From NCBI RefSeq assembly GCF_001412105.1, contig NZ_LKST01000001.1:62001-126000 (forward strand): 64,000 bases of DNA, in the 5' to 3' direction. A program made the position numbers and the translations under genes. This DNA comes from Corynebacterium oculi. Its GTDB lineage: Bacteria > Actinomycetota > Actinomycetes > Mycobacteriales > Mycobacteriaceae. The notes below the pieces were generated by a model. The model was not told the origin of the DNA. It made no database searches and worked only from the letters and a program-made list of their open reading frames with translations. This document shows, piece after piece, positions 54,810 through 64,000 of this stretch. How positions within the stretch are numbered: position 1 is the first letter of the stretch; every line of letters begins with the position of its first letter.

Positions 54810-54915
54810 TGAGGTTTATTCATGAGGGTACTATCCCCATGAATAAACCTCAGTGTGTGACGGATGGGGTTCCCACCCGTCACACAGCGCAATGAAAAAC
54901 TTCTGGTCATTGCGC
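54810..54915. repeat. Three abutting hairpins
   Basis: First: TGAGGTTTATTCATG (54810-54824) with CATGAATAAACCTCA (54838-54852), 15 bp perfect. Second: TGTGTGACGG (54854-54863) with CCGTCACACA (54877-54886). Third: GCGCAATGA (54887-54895) with TCATTGCGC (54907-54915). They fill nearly all of the gap between two minus-strand genes and have no T-runs, so a structured RNA or DNA element is possible. Confidence 0.8.
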
Positions 54916-54969
54916 TGCGGTGCCAGGGTGAATCACAGCAGTCACACACTGGCGTGGAAAGTGGCAGCG

Positions 54970-56712
54970 TTAGACCCCCAGCGCCACCCCCAGCGCGTGC
55001 CGGGCGGCTTTGTCCGTCTCCTGGAGCATGAGCGGATCGGAACCGGGAATGGGGGAGATGGTGGTATCCGGCATCTGGGCATAGGTGGGTATGCCGATCA
55101 GGTGCAGGCGGGGATCGGGGGCTCCTTCGGGATTGATAAGGGCCCGGGTTTCCGCGTCCGTCTCCGGGGAGCCGCTGCCCGCAAAGGCCCGCCAGCGCCC
55201 CTCCAGGGAGCGAGCCAGGGGGTCGGCGGAGGCGCGGACGTCGAACTTGTGCATCCAGGCGTCGATGAGCACGCGCGCCGAGCGCGCCTCGGTGCTGCTG
55301 TGAGAGCGCAGGGTGAAGCGCTCGCCCGCCTCCACCTGGGCGTGCGCGCCCACCATGGTGACCAGGTTGGCGTCGATAAGCGCGAGGAGTTGCCTGCTGC
55401 GGAACAGGGGAGGCCCGGAGCCCGCCATTTGGCCCAGCGCCATGAACTCGCGCAGCAGGGGGCGCGATTCCGGGGTGTAGCGGCCCTGCGCGCCCAGAAT
55501 GGACACCGGCTTGCGCGCCGCGCTGATCTCCCAGAGTGCGGCCTTGGTGGCGTCGCTAGTTCCGGCTGCGGCCGCGTGAATATCCTCCCCCAGACTTTCC
55601 GCGATGTGTGCGGTGAACTCGGCGGGCGTGCTGCTGACCTCGGCTAGGGGGTGTTGCCAGGCGGCGGGGTCAAAGGTGGGGTCGGCTACCTGGGCGTCGC
55701 GGATAATGGCGGGCCAGACCTCGCGGAAGTCGATGGGCTCGTGGCCGGGACTCAGCCGCGCGATGGCCTCCTTGAGGTGCCGCAGGCGCGGGGTGGGCGG
55801 CAGGGCTTGATAATCGGACTTAGGTAGGAAGGGGTAGCCGCGCCGCGAACCCACCGTGAGGCGCGGCTCCCGCCCGGAGGGGATGTAGCGCAGCCCGGAG
55901 CGGGTGGGGGCCTGCTCGAAGCGCCCGCCCCGGCCCAGGGTGAGCAGGGCCATCACATCAAAGAAGCCCATGCCTAAGCCCCGCACCAGCACCTCCTCGC
56001 CGGGGCGGATACCGTCGAGGTTCTGTTCCACGGGATTATCGGGGCGCACCCAGAGCAGGCCGTGTTCCTCGGCGGCGCGCGCGAGGCGGCGCTCCTCCTC
56101 ATCAAAGGCGGGCACCTGCCAGCCCAGGGCCAGGACGGTGGCGTGGGCGGTGAGGGAGGTTGCGTTAGCGAGTGTGATCTCATCGTGCCCGTCGATCTCC
56201 CGGATTCCCACGGCGCGGCTGCGGTGCTCCACCACCTCCACCGTGGCGGGGAGGCGGAGCAGCGCCACCTGGTAGCACCAGCGCAGATACGCGCCGTAGA
56301 GCGCGCGGCTGGGGTGTGACCAGGGCAGGGTTCTGTGGGCCTCCTCGGCAAAGGACTCTCGCGTGGAGGGATCGGCGGGGTGTTCCCGCCAGGCGCGCCG
56401 GGCGGCCTCGGGCACGTTCCCCTCACCGCGCAGGAGTTGTATCCACTCGTACAGCGTGGGGCCCGCCACCACGGGCGCGCCCACGGAGGATCCCGGCTCG
56501 CTGAAGAGGGTGACCTTGGCCGCAAGGGTGTTCATGCACAGCACGCGGCTTTGCTCGGTGTCCCAGATGCGGCCGGTGCCCAAGGGGGCATCGTCGATGA
56601 GGTGGAGCGTCAGCGGGGAGGTGGGCCGCAGGGCGGCGAGACGCTCGACGACGGAGACGCCGCGCGGCCCCATGCCCACGATGGCGATGGCGGGGGTGGT
56701 CATGGTGACCAT
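54970..56712 (-). CDS. FAD/NAD(P)-binding protein (flavoprotein oxidoreductase-like)
   Basis: The product has 580 residues. The N-terminal IVGMGPRGVSVVERLA is a dinucleotide-binding GxGxxG-type motif; LHLIDDAPLGTGRIWD, VLALGWQVP and VRGLGMGFFD are typical of the FAD-NAD(P)-binding family (NAD_binding_9). The substrate is unknown. It diverges from a peptide/nickel-type ABC operon across a 14-bp palindrome, so the two probably form one metabolic unit. GCTTATCGACG lies within it at 55371. Confidence 0.85.
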   Translation of the reverse strand: MVTMTTPAIAIVGMGPRGVSVVERLAALRPTSPLTLHLIDDAPLGTGRIWDTEQSRVLCMNTLAAKVTLFSEPGSSVGAPVVAGPTLYEWIQLLRGEGNVPEAARRAWREHPADPSTRESFAEEAHRTLPWSHPSRALYGAYLRWCYQVALLRLPATVEVVEHRSRAVGIREIDGHDEITLANATSLTAHATVLALGWQVPAFDEEERRLARAAEEHGLLWVRPDNPVEQNLDGIRPGEEVLVRGLGMGFFDVMALLTLGRGGRFEQAPTRSGLRYIPSGREPRLTVGSRRGYPFLPKSDYQALPPTPRLRHLKEAIARLSPGHEPIDFREVWPAIIRDAQVADPTFDPAAWQHPLAEVSSTPAEFTAHIAESLGEDIHAAAAGTSDATKAALWEISAARKPVSILGAQGRYTPESRPLLREFMALGQMAGSGPPLFRSRQLLALIDANLVTMVGAHAQVEAGERFTLRSHSSTEARSARVLIDAWMHKFDVRASADPLARSLEGRWRAFAGSGSPETDAETRALINPEGAPDPRLHLIGIPTYAQMPDTTISPIPGSDPLMLQETDKAARHALGVALGV

Positions 56713-56742
56713 TGTGGCACATCATCGCGTTCTGCTTGTTAT

Positions 56743-56756
56743 AGACAGTACTGTCT
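56743..56756. promoter_or_regulatory. 14-bp perfect palindrome between divergent genes
   Basis: AGACAGTACTGTCT lies 31 bases before the flavoprotein start and 117 bases before the binding-protein start. Its perfect symmetry and divergent position indicate an operator, probably for a TetR- or GntR-type regulator not in the window. Confidence 0.65.
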
Positions 56757-56872
56757 GCTTAATTCTCGCATATTGGCTCATGGTGTGCTAAACATGCTGG
56801 AAGCATTGGTATAAATTATGAACCGATCTGTCTACATGGAAATGCTCGTGGAACTGTTCTGAGGATACTTCA

Positions 56873-58538
56873 ATGAAGAAACCCCTGCGCGCGGTAGGCG
56901 CACTCGTGGCCACGCTGGCTCTGCTGCTGGCCTCCGCCTGCGCGCCCGCGCGCTCTGCTACCGGCCTCACCTACGTGGAATCGGGCATGTTCAATAGCCT
57001 GTACCCGCCGCTGGCGGGCTACTACCCCAACGGCGGCGTGCTCAATAACATCGCGGATCGCCTGCTCTGGCAGGACCCGCAGATCCTGGAACTGCACCCC
57101 TGGGTGGCGGCGGAACTGCCGGAAAGCAACGAGCAGGCCACGGAGTTCACCTTCCGCCTGCGCCCCGGGATCACCTACTCGGATGGCTCCGCCCTGGACG
57201 CGCACAACGTGGCCAAGAATTACACCCTCTACGCCCAGGGCGATCCGGCCCGCAAGCTCACCCCCTCCGAGCAGCTCTCCGGCTTTCTCTCCGCCGAGGC
57301 CGTGGATGACCTCACCGTGCGGTTCCACTTCAATTCCCCCGCCCCGGACTTCCCCCAGGCCACCTCCACCATGAACCAGGCGCTCTTATCCAACGCCACC
57401 CTGGATCTTGATTCCACCGGTTTTGGCCCCGGCAACGCCACCGCGATCTCCGGCTCCGGCCCCTTTAGCGTGGAGGAGGAGAAACTGGGTACGGATCTGG
57501 TGCTGCGCGCCCGCGAGGATTACGCCTGGGCCCCGCCCGCCCGCGCCGATCACCAGGGCCCGGCGCAGATCGAGCGCGTGCACATCACCCTGGCGGCGGA
57601 GGACTCCGTGCGCACCGGGGCCCTGACCTCCGGCCAGGCCGAGATCATCCGCCAGGTGGCGGCCCCGGACGAGCAGCACCTCCGCTCCCGGGGACTAGAG
57701 GTGTATTCCGCGCCCACCAACGGCGTGAACAACGCCTTTTATTTCCACTTCCGCCACCCGCTGCTCTCCGATAGGCGGGTGCGCCAGGCGCTGATACACG
57801 GCATTGATCGCGCCCTGATTATCCGCACGCTCTTTTTCCGATTCCTACCCGCAGGCCACCTCGCCGCTGGCCTCCTCCGCCCAGGGCTACCGGGATCAGT
57901 CCGAGCACTACGCCTACGATCCCGCGCTCTCCCGGAGACTGCTGGACGAGGCGGGCTGGGTACCCGGCCCCGAGGGGATTCGGGTCAAAGACGGCCAGCG
58001 CCTCTCCCTGACCTTCAACGAGGCGGTGCCGCAGCCGCGCTCCAAGCAGTTGGTGACCAAGGCGCAGGAGATGCTGCGCGAACTGGGCGTGGAGGTGAAC
58101 CTGCACCCCGGCGATCGGGCCGCGCAGCAGGCCGCCATGAAGGATCAGAACGTGGTGCAGGTGCGGCATTCGATGGTGGGTCGGGCCAGCCTGGACGTGC
58201 TGCCCAACTGGGTGGACGGGGCGGGGCGCAACTCCCTGCTCAACACGACTGGCGGTACTGACGACGCCTCCGTGGGCGACCCACTGCTTCAGACCAAGGT
58301 GGAGGAGTTCTTTGACCTCGCAGACCCAGAGGAGCGGGAACGTGTGGTGGGGGAGTTACAGGATTACCTCTCCGAGCAGGCCTATGTGCTGCCGATCTTC
58401 GAGGAACCCCAGGTGTACGGCCTTAACCCCCGCGTGGCGGGCTTTAGCACCGAGGCGATCGGGCGGCCCTCCTTCTACGGCGTGAGCCTGGCGGACACCG
58501 GGGCAGACCCCGCAGCAAATCCCAAGGAGGAACAATGA
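56873..58538 (+). pseudogene. ABC substrate-binding lipoprotein, frameshifted
   Basis: The first frame (to about residue 320) has a lipobox (LASAC), NGGVLNNIADRLLW and EFTFRLRPGITYSDGSALDA, an SBP_5 peptide/nickel-binding protein. At the T-run 57833-57837 an extra T shifts the frame; the correct C-terminal half continues in the frame ending at 58538 (EQAYVLPIFEEPQVYG). With four T it would be one protein of about 554 residues. It resembles the binding proteins linked to CMD-domain oxidoreductase operons. Confidence 0.88.
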
Positions 58539-59478
58539 GCATTGCGCGCCGCGTAGGGCAGGCCGTGATCGTGCTGTGGGCGGCCTTTAGCCTGGCCTTT
58601 CTTCTGCTTTCCGCCCTGCCCGGCGATGCCGTCCAGGCCCGCTACGAGGACCCTGCCTTGGGGCTCACCCCGGAGCAGATCGCTCAGATGAGGGAGGTCT
58701 TTGGGCAGGATACGCCCCTGTGGGAGCGCTACGCGCGCTCCCTGGGCGGCTTTCTCACCGGGGACTTTGGTTATTCGGTGTCCTCGGGAACGGCGGTCTC
58801 GGAACTCCTAGCCCAGGCGCTGCCCTCCACCCTGCGCTGGCGCTCACGGCCTTTGTCCTGGGCGTGGTGCTGGCCGCCTGCGTGGCGGTGCTGGCGATTT
58901 TTGGCCCCTGGGCCTGGCTGCGCGCGCTCTTTCGGGCCGCGCCGCCGCTTTTGGTTTCCTTGCCCAGTTTCTGGTTGGGAATCCTGCTGATCCAGGTCTT
59001 TTCCTTTCAGTTGGGTTGGGTTCCGGTGATCGAGGCCTCCGCCGCTCAGGCGCTGATTCTTCCCGCGCTCACGCTGGCGGTGCCGGTGGCGGCACCGCTG
59101 GCGCAGGTGCTGGTGCGCAGCCTGGATGACGTATTGGAGCAGCCCTTTGTGCAGACGGCGCGGGCACGCGGGGCCAGCACCCAGTGGTTGCTGTGGCGCA
59201 CGGTGCTGCGCAACGCGATGGTGCCCACCGTGACGATGGCGGGCGTGCTCTTTGGTGAGTTGGTGGGCGGCTCCGTGGTCACGGAGCAGGTTTTTGCCCG
59301 TAACGGCATTGGGGCGCTCACGCTGACGGCCGTGGCGGAGCGGGATACCGCCGTGCTCATGGCGGTGGTGGTGATCGCGGCGGCGGCCTTTGTGCTCATC
59401 AACCTGGTGGTGGATCTGATGTATCCGCTGCTGGACCCGCGCCTGTGGGTGAACAGGGATCGGGAGGTATCCGCATGA
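58535..59478 (+). pseudogene. ABC permease 1 (DppB type), frameshifted
   Basis: The frame opens MSIARRVGQAVIVLWAAF and is correct to about residue 102 (LPSTLRW). One base is missing near 58840; the true sequence continues in the next frame as LALTAFVLGVVLAAC through the permease motif (QTARARGASTQWLLWRTVLRNA, landmark ARARGASTQW) to the stop at 59478. The intact product would be about 314 residues. The start overlaps the binding-protein stop (ATGA). Confidence 0.88.
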
Positions 59479-60278
59479 ATGTGCGAACATGGGCGCGCCC
59501 CGGCGTGATCGTCTCCGCCGCTATCTTGCTCATCGCCGTGGCCTGGGCGGTGGCACCGGGGCTGTGGACGAGCCATAATCCCGTCTCCGGCGGGGATACC
59601 CAGGCGCTGCTGTCCCCGAGCATGCGGCACTGGTTTGGCACCGATGAGGTGGGGCGAGACTTGTACGCCAGGGTGGTTTTTGGGGCGCGGCAGTCTCTCG
59701 CCGGAGCCTTGTTGGCCGTGGCCCTGGGGTTGAGCGTGGGCACCGTGCTCGGCGTGGCGGCCGGGGTGCTGCGCGGTTTGACGGAAACGCTCATCATGCG
59801 GGTGGTGGACGTGCTTCTTTCCATTCCTAGCCTGTTGCTCAGCCTCTCCGTCATCATCGCCCTGGGGCAGGGCACGGTGCACGCGGCGCTGGCGGTAGGG
59901 GTGACGTCGATAGCCACCTTTGCTCGGCTGGCGCGCTCGCAGGTGCTCTCCGTGATGGAGCAGGATTACGTGGAGGCAGGGTACGGCTCCGGGGGCACGC
60001 GCACGCAGGTGGTGTACCGGCACGTGTTGCCCAATTCCCTGACCCCCGTGGTGGCGCTAGCGGCGGTGCAGTTCGGTTCCGCCATGCTGCAACTGGCCAC
60101 GCTCGGCTTCCTGGGGTACGGCGCGCCGCCGCCCACCCCGGAGTGGGGGCTATTGATCGCGGAGAGCCGGGATTACCTCGCCACCGCCGGGTGGCTGGCG
60201 CTGCTGCCGGGCGCCGTGGTGATCGCGGTGGTGCTGGCGGCCAATCACCTGTCCCACATTCTGAGAAAGGCGGTGTAG
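59475..60278 (+). CDS. ABC permease 2 (DppC type)
   Basis: The product has 267 residues, the only intact transport gene in this operon. HWFGTDEVGRDLYARVVFGARQSL is the DppC-type start (landmark GTDEVGRDLYAR); EAGYGSGGTRTQVVYRHVLPNS is the ATPase coupling loop. About six membrane segments. The ATG overlaps the upstream stop. With its partners broken it probably has no function. Confidence 0.9.
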   Translation: MNVRTWARPGVIVSAAILLIAVAWAVAPGLWTSHNPVSGGDTQALLSPSMRHWFGTDEVGRDLYARVVFGARQSLAGALLAVALGLSVGTVLGVAAGVLRGLTETLIMRVVDVLLSIPSLLLSLSVIIALGQGTVHAALAVGVTSIATFARLARSQVLSVMEQDYVEAGYGSGGTRTQVVYRHVLPNSLTPVVALAAVQFGSAMLQLATLGFLGYGAPPPTPEWGLLIAESRDYLATAGWLALLPGAVVIAVVLAANHLSHILRKAV

Positions 60279-60279
60279 C

Positions 60280-61878
60280 GTGTGCGCATTACTTTCGGTG
60301 CGCGATCTCAGCGTGTCCTACCGTTCCCCGAGCGACGGCGCAGCGGTTCCGGCGGTGCGCGGGGTAAGCCTGGAGGTTCACCCCGGCAGCATGACCTGCG
60401 TGGTGGGGGAGTCCGGTTCGGGTAAGTCCACCACGGCCCTGGCCAGCGTGGGGTTGTTGCCGCCGCCGGCCAGGGTTGACGCGGGTAGCATTTGGTTGGG
60501 CGGCCGGGAGGTCACGGGTTATACGGAAAAGCAGTGGCGCGCCCTGCGCGGCACCACGGTGGGGCTGGTGCCGCAGGACCCGCATAATTCTTTGAACCCG
60601 CTGAAAACCATCGGTGCCTCCGTGGCCGAGCCGTTGGCCATGCGCGGCCGGGATACCTCCGGGGTGATCGACCTGCTTGCCGCCGCCGGTATCGACGATC
60701 CCGCCCGCCGCGCCCGCCAGTACCCGCACGAACTCTCCGGGGGCCTCAAACAGCGCGCGCTGATCGCCGCCGCCCTGGCCCTAGAACCGGAACTGCTCAT
60801 CGCGGACGAGCCCACCTCGGCGCTCGACGTCACGGTGCAGAAGATCATCCTCGATCTCCTGGACTCGGTGCGCCGCGAGCGCGGCATCGGGATTCTCTTT
60901 ATCACCCACGACCTCGCGGTGGCGGGCGATCGCGCCGATCGCGTGGTGGTCATGCAGCGCGGCCGGGTGCAGGAGGAGGGGCTGGCGGCCACCGTGCTCA
61001 CCGAGCCCCGCTCCGAGTAAACCCGCCGCCTGCTTGCCGACGCCCCCTCGCTGCGTACCGCGCCACGGGTGGCGTCGGTAGTGCCGCCGGAGGAACCGCC
61101 CCTGCTGGAGGTGCAACACCTGGAGCAGCGCTTTGGCGGCGTGCCCGCGGTGCGCGACGTGAGTTTTACCGTGCCGCACGGCAGCACGCACGCGATCGTG
61201 GGGGAGTCCGGCTCCGGCAAGACCACCACCGGGCGGATCATCGCCGGCTTTCAGCGCCCCACCTCCGGTTCGGTGCGGCTGGGCGATACCCGCGTGGAGG
61301 GCCTGGGCGCGCGGGGCCTGCGGGAACTGCGGCGCAGGGCGCAGTTGGTGTACCAGAACCCCTATTCCTCCCTGGACCCGCGCCGCAGCGTGGGCTACTC
61401 CGTGGGCGAACCCCTGCGCAGCATCGGTGGGTTCGCGGCGCGTGGCCTGCGCCGCAAGGTGGAGCAGTACCTCGACCTGGTGGCCCTTGACCCCGCTTTG
61501 GCCTCCCGCAGGCCCGCCGAGCTATCCGGCGGGCAGCGCCAGCGGGTGGCCCTGGCCCGCGCCCTGATCGTGGAACCGGAGTTGGTGGTGCTCGATGAGG
61601 CGGTCTCCGCCCTGGACGTGAGCGTGCAGGCGCAGATCACCTCCCTGCTGCGCCGCCTCCAGGAGGAATTAGGTTTAACTTACGTATTCATCTCGCACGA
61701 CCTCGCCGTGGTGCGCCAGATCGCCCACACGGTGAGCGTGATCCACCGGGGCGAGCAGGTGGAATGGGGCAGCACCGCGGAGGTTTTCGATCACCCCACA
61801 TCGGAATATACCCAGGCCCTGCTGCGCGCCATTCCCGGCCAGCGCTACCGGGACGGCGCGCTCAACCTGGGACTATAG
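60280..61878 (+). pseudogene. Fused double ABC ATPase (DppD-DppF), in-frame stop
   Basis: One frame is split by TAA 61018-61020 within EPRSE-TRRLLADAP, where the family has Tyr (TAC or TAT). The first half has GESGSGKSTTAL, LSGGLKQRALIAAAL and LLIADEPTSALD. The second has GESGSGKTTTGR, LSGGQRQRVALARAL and LVVLDEAVSALD. Fused oligopeptide-type ATPases are known in actinobacteria. The second half may still start at 61069. GTG 60280 starts 1 base after the permease stop. Confidence 0.87.
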
Positions 61879-61888
61879 AAAGGACACC

Positions 61889-62946
61889 ATGACGGACATC
61901 ATCACCACGCTTATCGACGCCCCCACGGCCGCAGAGTTACGCGCCGCGCGCCCCCAGGCCAGGGACAACGCCCAAGAGGCCTTCGAGGCCCTCCTAGAGG
62001 GCGAGATTCTGCCGCCCGGTGTGGCCTATGACCTGGCCCTCATCGTGGCGCGCAGCGCCGGGGTGGACAGGGCCGTGGAGTTCTACGCTGACCTCGCGGC
62101 GGAGGAACCCGCCCAGGAAACCCCGGCCCTGCGCGCGGCGCGGCACTGGGCCTGGCAGCTGGCCACGCGCCCGGCCTCCGCCAATGCGCTTGACATAGCC
62201 GACCTGCCCGGCAGGGGTGGACCCCGGATCAGGTGGTGGCGATGGCGCAATTGATCGGCTTCGTGGCCTTTCAGGTGCGCGTGATCCACGGGCTGCGGGT
62301 GCTGGCGGGGGCGTCGCCTGTTGCTGGCTCCGGGGAGCCGGCCTTTGCCGTGCCCACCTACCCCGGAATGCACCGCCCGGCGCACTTCGTGGCGCACTCC
62401 CTGGGCTGGCGGCCCTGGGTGCCCCCGGCAGAAAACCTCACCCAGGAACAACGCGCCGCCCTGATTAAACCGGAGCGGGAGAAATCCGAGTACTTCCGGC
62501 TCCTGGCCCGCGACCCCCGCGCGCTGCGCGCCCGCACCCTCACCGACCTGGACATCTTCTACAACACCGAGGGCGGCCTGGGCCGCGCCGAGCGCGAACT
62601 CGCCGCCACCGTGGCCTCCCGGCTCAACGGCTGCGTGTACTGCGCCTCCGTGCACGCGGGCCGCGCGATCCAGGAATCCCAGCGCGAGGCAGACATACAC
62701 CGCCTGCTGGACGAGGGCGTGGCGGCTGACCTCGGCTCGCCCCAATGGAACGCGCTGCGCGACGCCGCCCGGGCGCTCACCAACACCCCGGTGACCTTTG
62801 ACGCCGGGCACGTGGCGGCCCTGCGCGCGGTGGGCTTTGGCGACCTCGCGGTGGTGGACGCGATTAACTCCACCGCCTTCTTCCAATGGGCCAACCGCCT
62901 CATGCTGGGGCTGGGTGAACCGGAACTCCGGCGCCGCTTCCGCTAG
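61889..62946 (+). pseudogene. CMD/alkylhydroperoxidase double-domain protein, frameshifted
   Basis: The first frame (61889-62254) is a CMD-like domain (ARDNAQEAFEALLEGEILPP). The G-run 62214-62217 is one base short, and homology passes to the other frame (WTPDQVVAMAQLIGF). The second domain has RLNGCVYCASVHAGRAI, the CxxC-H site of AhpD-like enzymes. Related two-domain proteins occur beside peptide-type ABC and flavoprotein genes. The intact form would be about 353 residues. Confidence 0.85.
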
Positions 62947-62952
62947 AGGCTT

Positions 62953-62968
62953 CCGTATTAAGATACGG
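62953..62968. promoter_or_regulatory. Palindrome over the phytoene synthase promoter
   Basis: CCGTAT-TAAG-ATACGG is a 6-bp inverted repeat overlapping a possible -10 (TAAGAT), 3 bases before GTG 62972, consistent with a leaderless transcript and a bound repressor. Confidence 0.4.
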
Positions 62969-62971
62969 CGA

Positions 62972-63844
62972 GTGAACACCAGCCGCCTAGAGTTCTTCGA
63001 CTCCCTCGCCACCCGCGCCAGCGCCCGGGTGCTGGCGGCGTATTCCTCCAGCTTCTCGCTGGCCACGCGGCTGCTGGGCCGCCGCGAGCGCGCCGATATT
63101 CGCGCGCTCTACGCGATGGTGCGCGTGGCCGATGAGATCGTGGACGGGGTGGGGGAGGAGGCCGGAATAGACGTGGCGGCCTGCCTGGACTCCTATGAGC
63201 AGGCGGCGTTGGCGGCCATGCGCAGCCGCTTTTCCCCTGACCCCGTGCTCCATGCTTTTGGCCTCACCGCCCGCCGCTGCGGATTCGAGGAGGAATGGGT
63301 GCGAGCCTTCTTTGCCTCCATGTGCGCCGACATTGCTGCCTGCCTCATGAAGCCGCGCCCCATGAATAAGGCGGAGTTTGAGCGCTACGTGTACGGCTCC
63401 GCCGAGGTGATCGGACTGATGTGCGTGGCGGTTTTCGTGCAGGGTTTAGAGGTAGCGCCGCACGACTACGAGGTCATGCAGGCTTCCGCTCGTAGGCTGG
63501 GCGCGGCCTTTCAAAAGGTGAACTTCCTGCGCGACCTCGGGGACGACGCTCAACGGCTGGGGCGGCGATATTACCCCGTTCCCCTGACCGAGGCGGACAA
63601 GAGGGAGATCGTGCGGGACATTCGGGCCGATCTGGCCGTCGCGGAACCGGGCCTGGCTCTCTTACCCCGGGGCGCGCGCCGGGCGGTGCGCCTGGCCCGC
63701 GACGTGTATGCGGAACTGCTGGATACCCTGGAACACACCCCGGCAGCGGAAATTACCCGGCGGCGCGTGCGGGTGCCCGCACGGCGCAAGTGGTGGCTGG
63801 CGGGGCGGGGCCTGACGGCCGCGCGCGGCGGCCCGGTATCCTGA
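62972..63844 (+). CDS. crtB: Phytoene/squalene synthase family protein
   Basis: The product has 290 residues from GTG 62972. It has SSFSLATRLL, the first Asp-rich motif DEIVD (54-58), YVYGSAEVIGLM and the second motif NFLRDLGDD. These bind prenyl diphosphates through magnesium for head-to-head condensation, to phytoene or a related C30-C50 product. No other carotenoid gene is in the window, so the exact product is uncertain. Confidence 0.87.
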   Translation: MNTSRLEFFDSLATRASARVLAAYSSSFSLATRLLGRRERADIRALYAMVRVADEIVDGVGEEAGIDVAACLDSYEQAALAAMRSRFSPDPVLHAFGLTARRCGFEEEWVRAFFASMCADIAACLMKPRPMNKAEFERYVYGSAEVIGLMCVAVFVQGLEVAPHDYEVMQASARRLGAAFQKVNFLRDLGDDAQRLGRRYYPVPLTEADKREIVRDIRADLAVAEPGLALLPRGARRAVRLARDVYAELLDTLEHTPAAEITRRRVRVPARRKWWLAGRGLTAARGGPVS

Positions 63845-63874
63845 ACCCGAACTGAAGAAAAAAGGGAGTTGAGC

Positions 63875-64000
63875 ATGAGCAAGATCAGTATCCAAACGGT
63901 GGTGCCGGCTCCCGCGGGCCGAGCGTATGCCTATTACACGGAGCCACGGCACATCGTGCGCTGGAACTATGCCGACGAGAGTTGGCATTGCCCGGAGGCC
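63875..64000 (+). CDS. SRPBCC/START-like domain protein, partial
   Basis: The ATG at 63875 follows AAAGGGAG. The 42 visible residues (ISIQTVVPAPAGRAYAYYTE, then HIVRWNYADESWH) are the start of an AHSA1-like ligand-binding domain. The rest lies past the window. Function unknown. Confidence 0.75.
   Translation, partial: MSKISIQTVVPAPAGRAYAYYTEPRHIVRWNYADESWHCPEA

Overview
The window is a high-GC actinobacterial chromosome segment, almost certainly Corynebacterium. The evidence is DtxR-type iron boxes, a histidine-utilisation locus with an IclR-type HutR and a matching 14-bp HutR site, EttA, GlbO, leaderless-type promoters, and corynephage-style genes. No rRNA, transposase or CRISPR array was seen. 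Three tRNA genes lie on the minus strand: Lys-CTT, His-GTG and Arg-TCT.

Layout. 1-11.1 kb is the right end of a prophage whose left end lies outside the window. Structural genes run on the minus strand (HNH, TerS, TerL, portal, endolysin, small membrane protein, holin, protease-capsid fusion, connectors, tail). The early end holds an excisionase-like HTH gene and a divergent XRE repressor whose reading frame runs into the host tRNA-Lys gene, the presumed attachment site. 11.2-16.2 kb is host sequence with an L,D-transpeptidase, a lipoprotein, an exonuclease remnant, an Abi-type gene and orn. 16.2-21 kb is an iron block with an EntA-like dehydrogenase and a siderophore ABC importer, each preceded by a DtxR-like box. 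21-24 kb is an unrecognised five-gene set: a small secreted protein, an ABC ATPase and three membrane or exported proteins. 24-36.6 kb is mostly core-type genes. It includes a nrdI-nrdF pair whose NrdF lacks three metal-binding glutamates (Q, S, K), the signature of metal-free class Ie ribonucleotide reductase. 36.6-37.3 kb holds toxin-antitoxin debris.

38.6-54.5 kb is the hut catabolic locus: a permease and hutG on the minus strand, then hutR, hutH, a YjiH-like membrane protein, hutU and hutI on the plus strand. It is interrupted at 41.2-47.5 kb by a type III restriction-modification operon and a second Abi gene. Both mod and res carry single in-frame TAA codons. 54.8-62.9 kb is a flavoprotein gene divergent from a peptide/nickel-type ABC importer operon. 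Four of the operon's five genes are broken by one frameshift or nonsense codon each, which looks like operon-wide decay. The window ends with a phytoene/squalene synthase-like gene and the start of a SRPBCC-like gene.

The points most worth a second look are the QSK NrdF, the repressor/tRNA fusion with its GTGNCAC operator cluster, internal start sites inside the capsid and endolysin genes, the 21-24 kb secreted-protein/ABC cluster, an 11-mer (GCTTATCGACG) present at least nine times, and three abutting hairpins at 54.8 kb.
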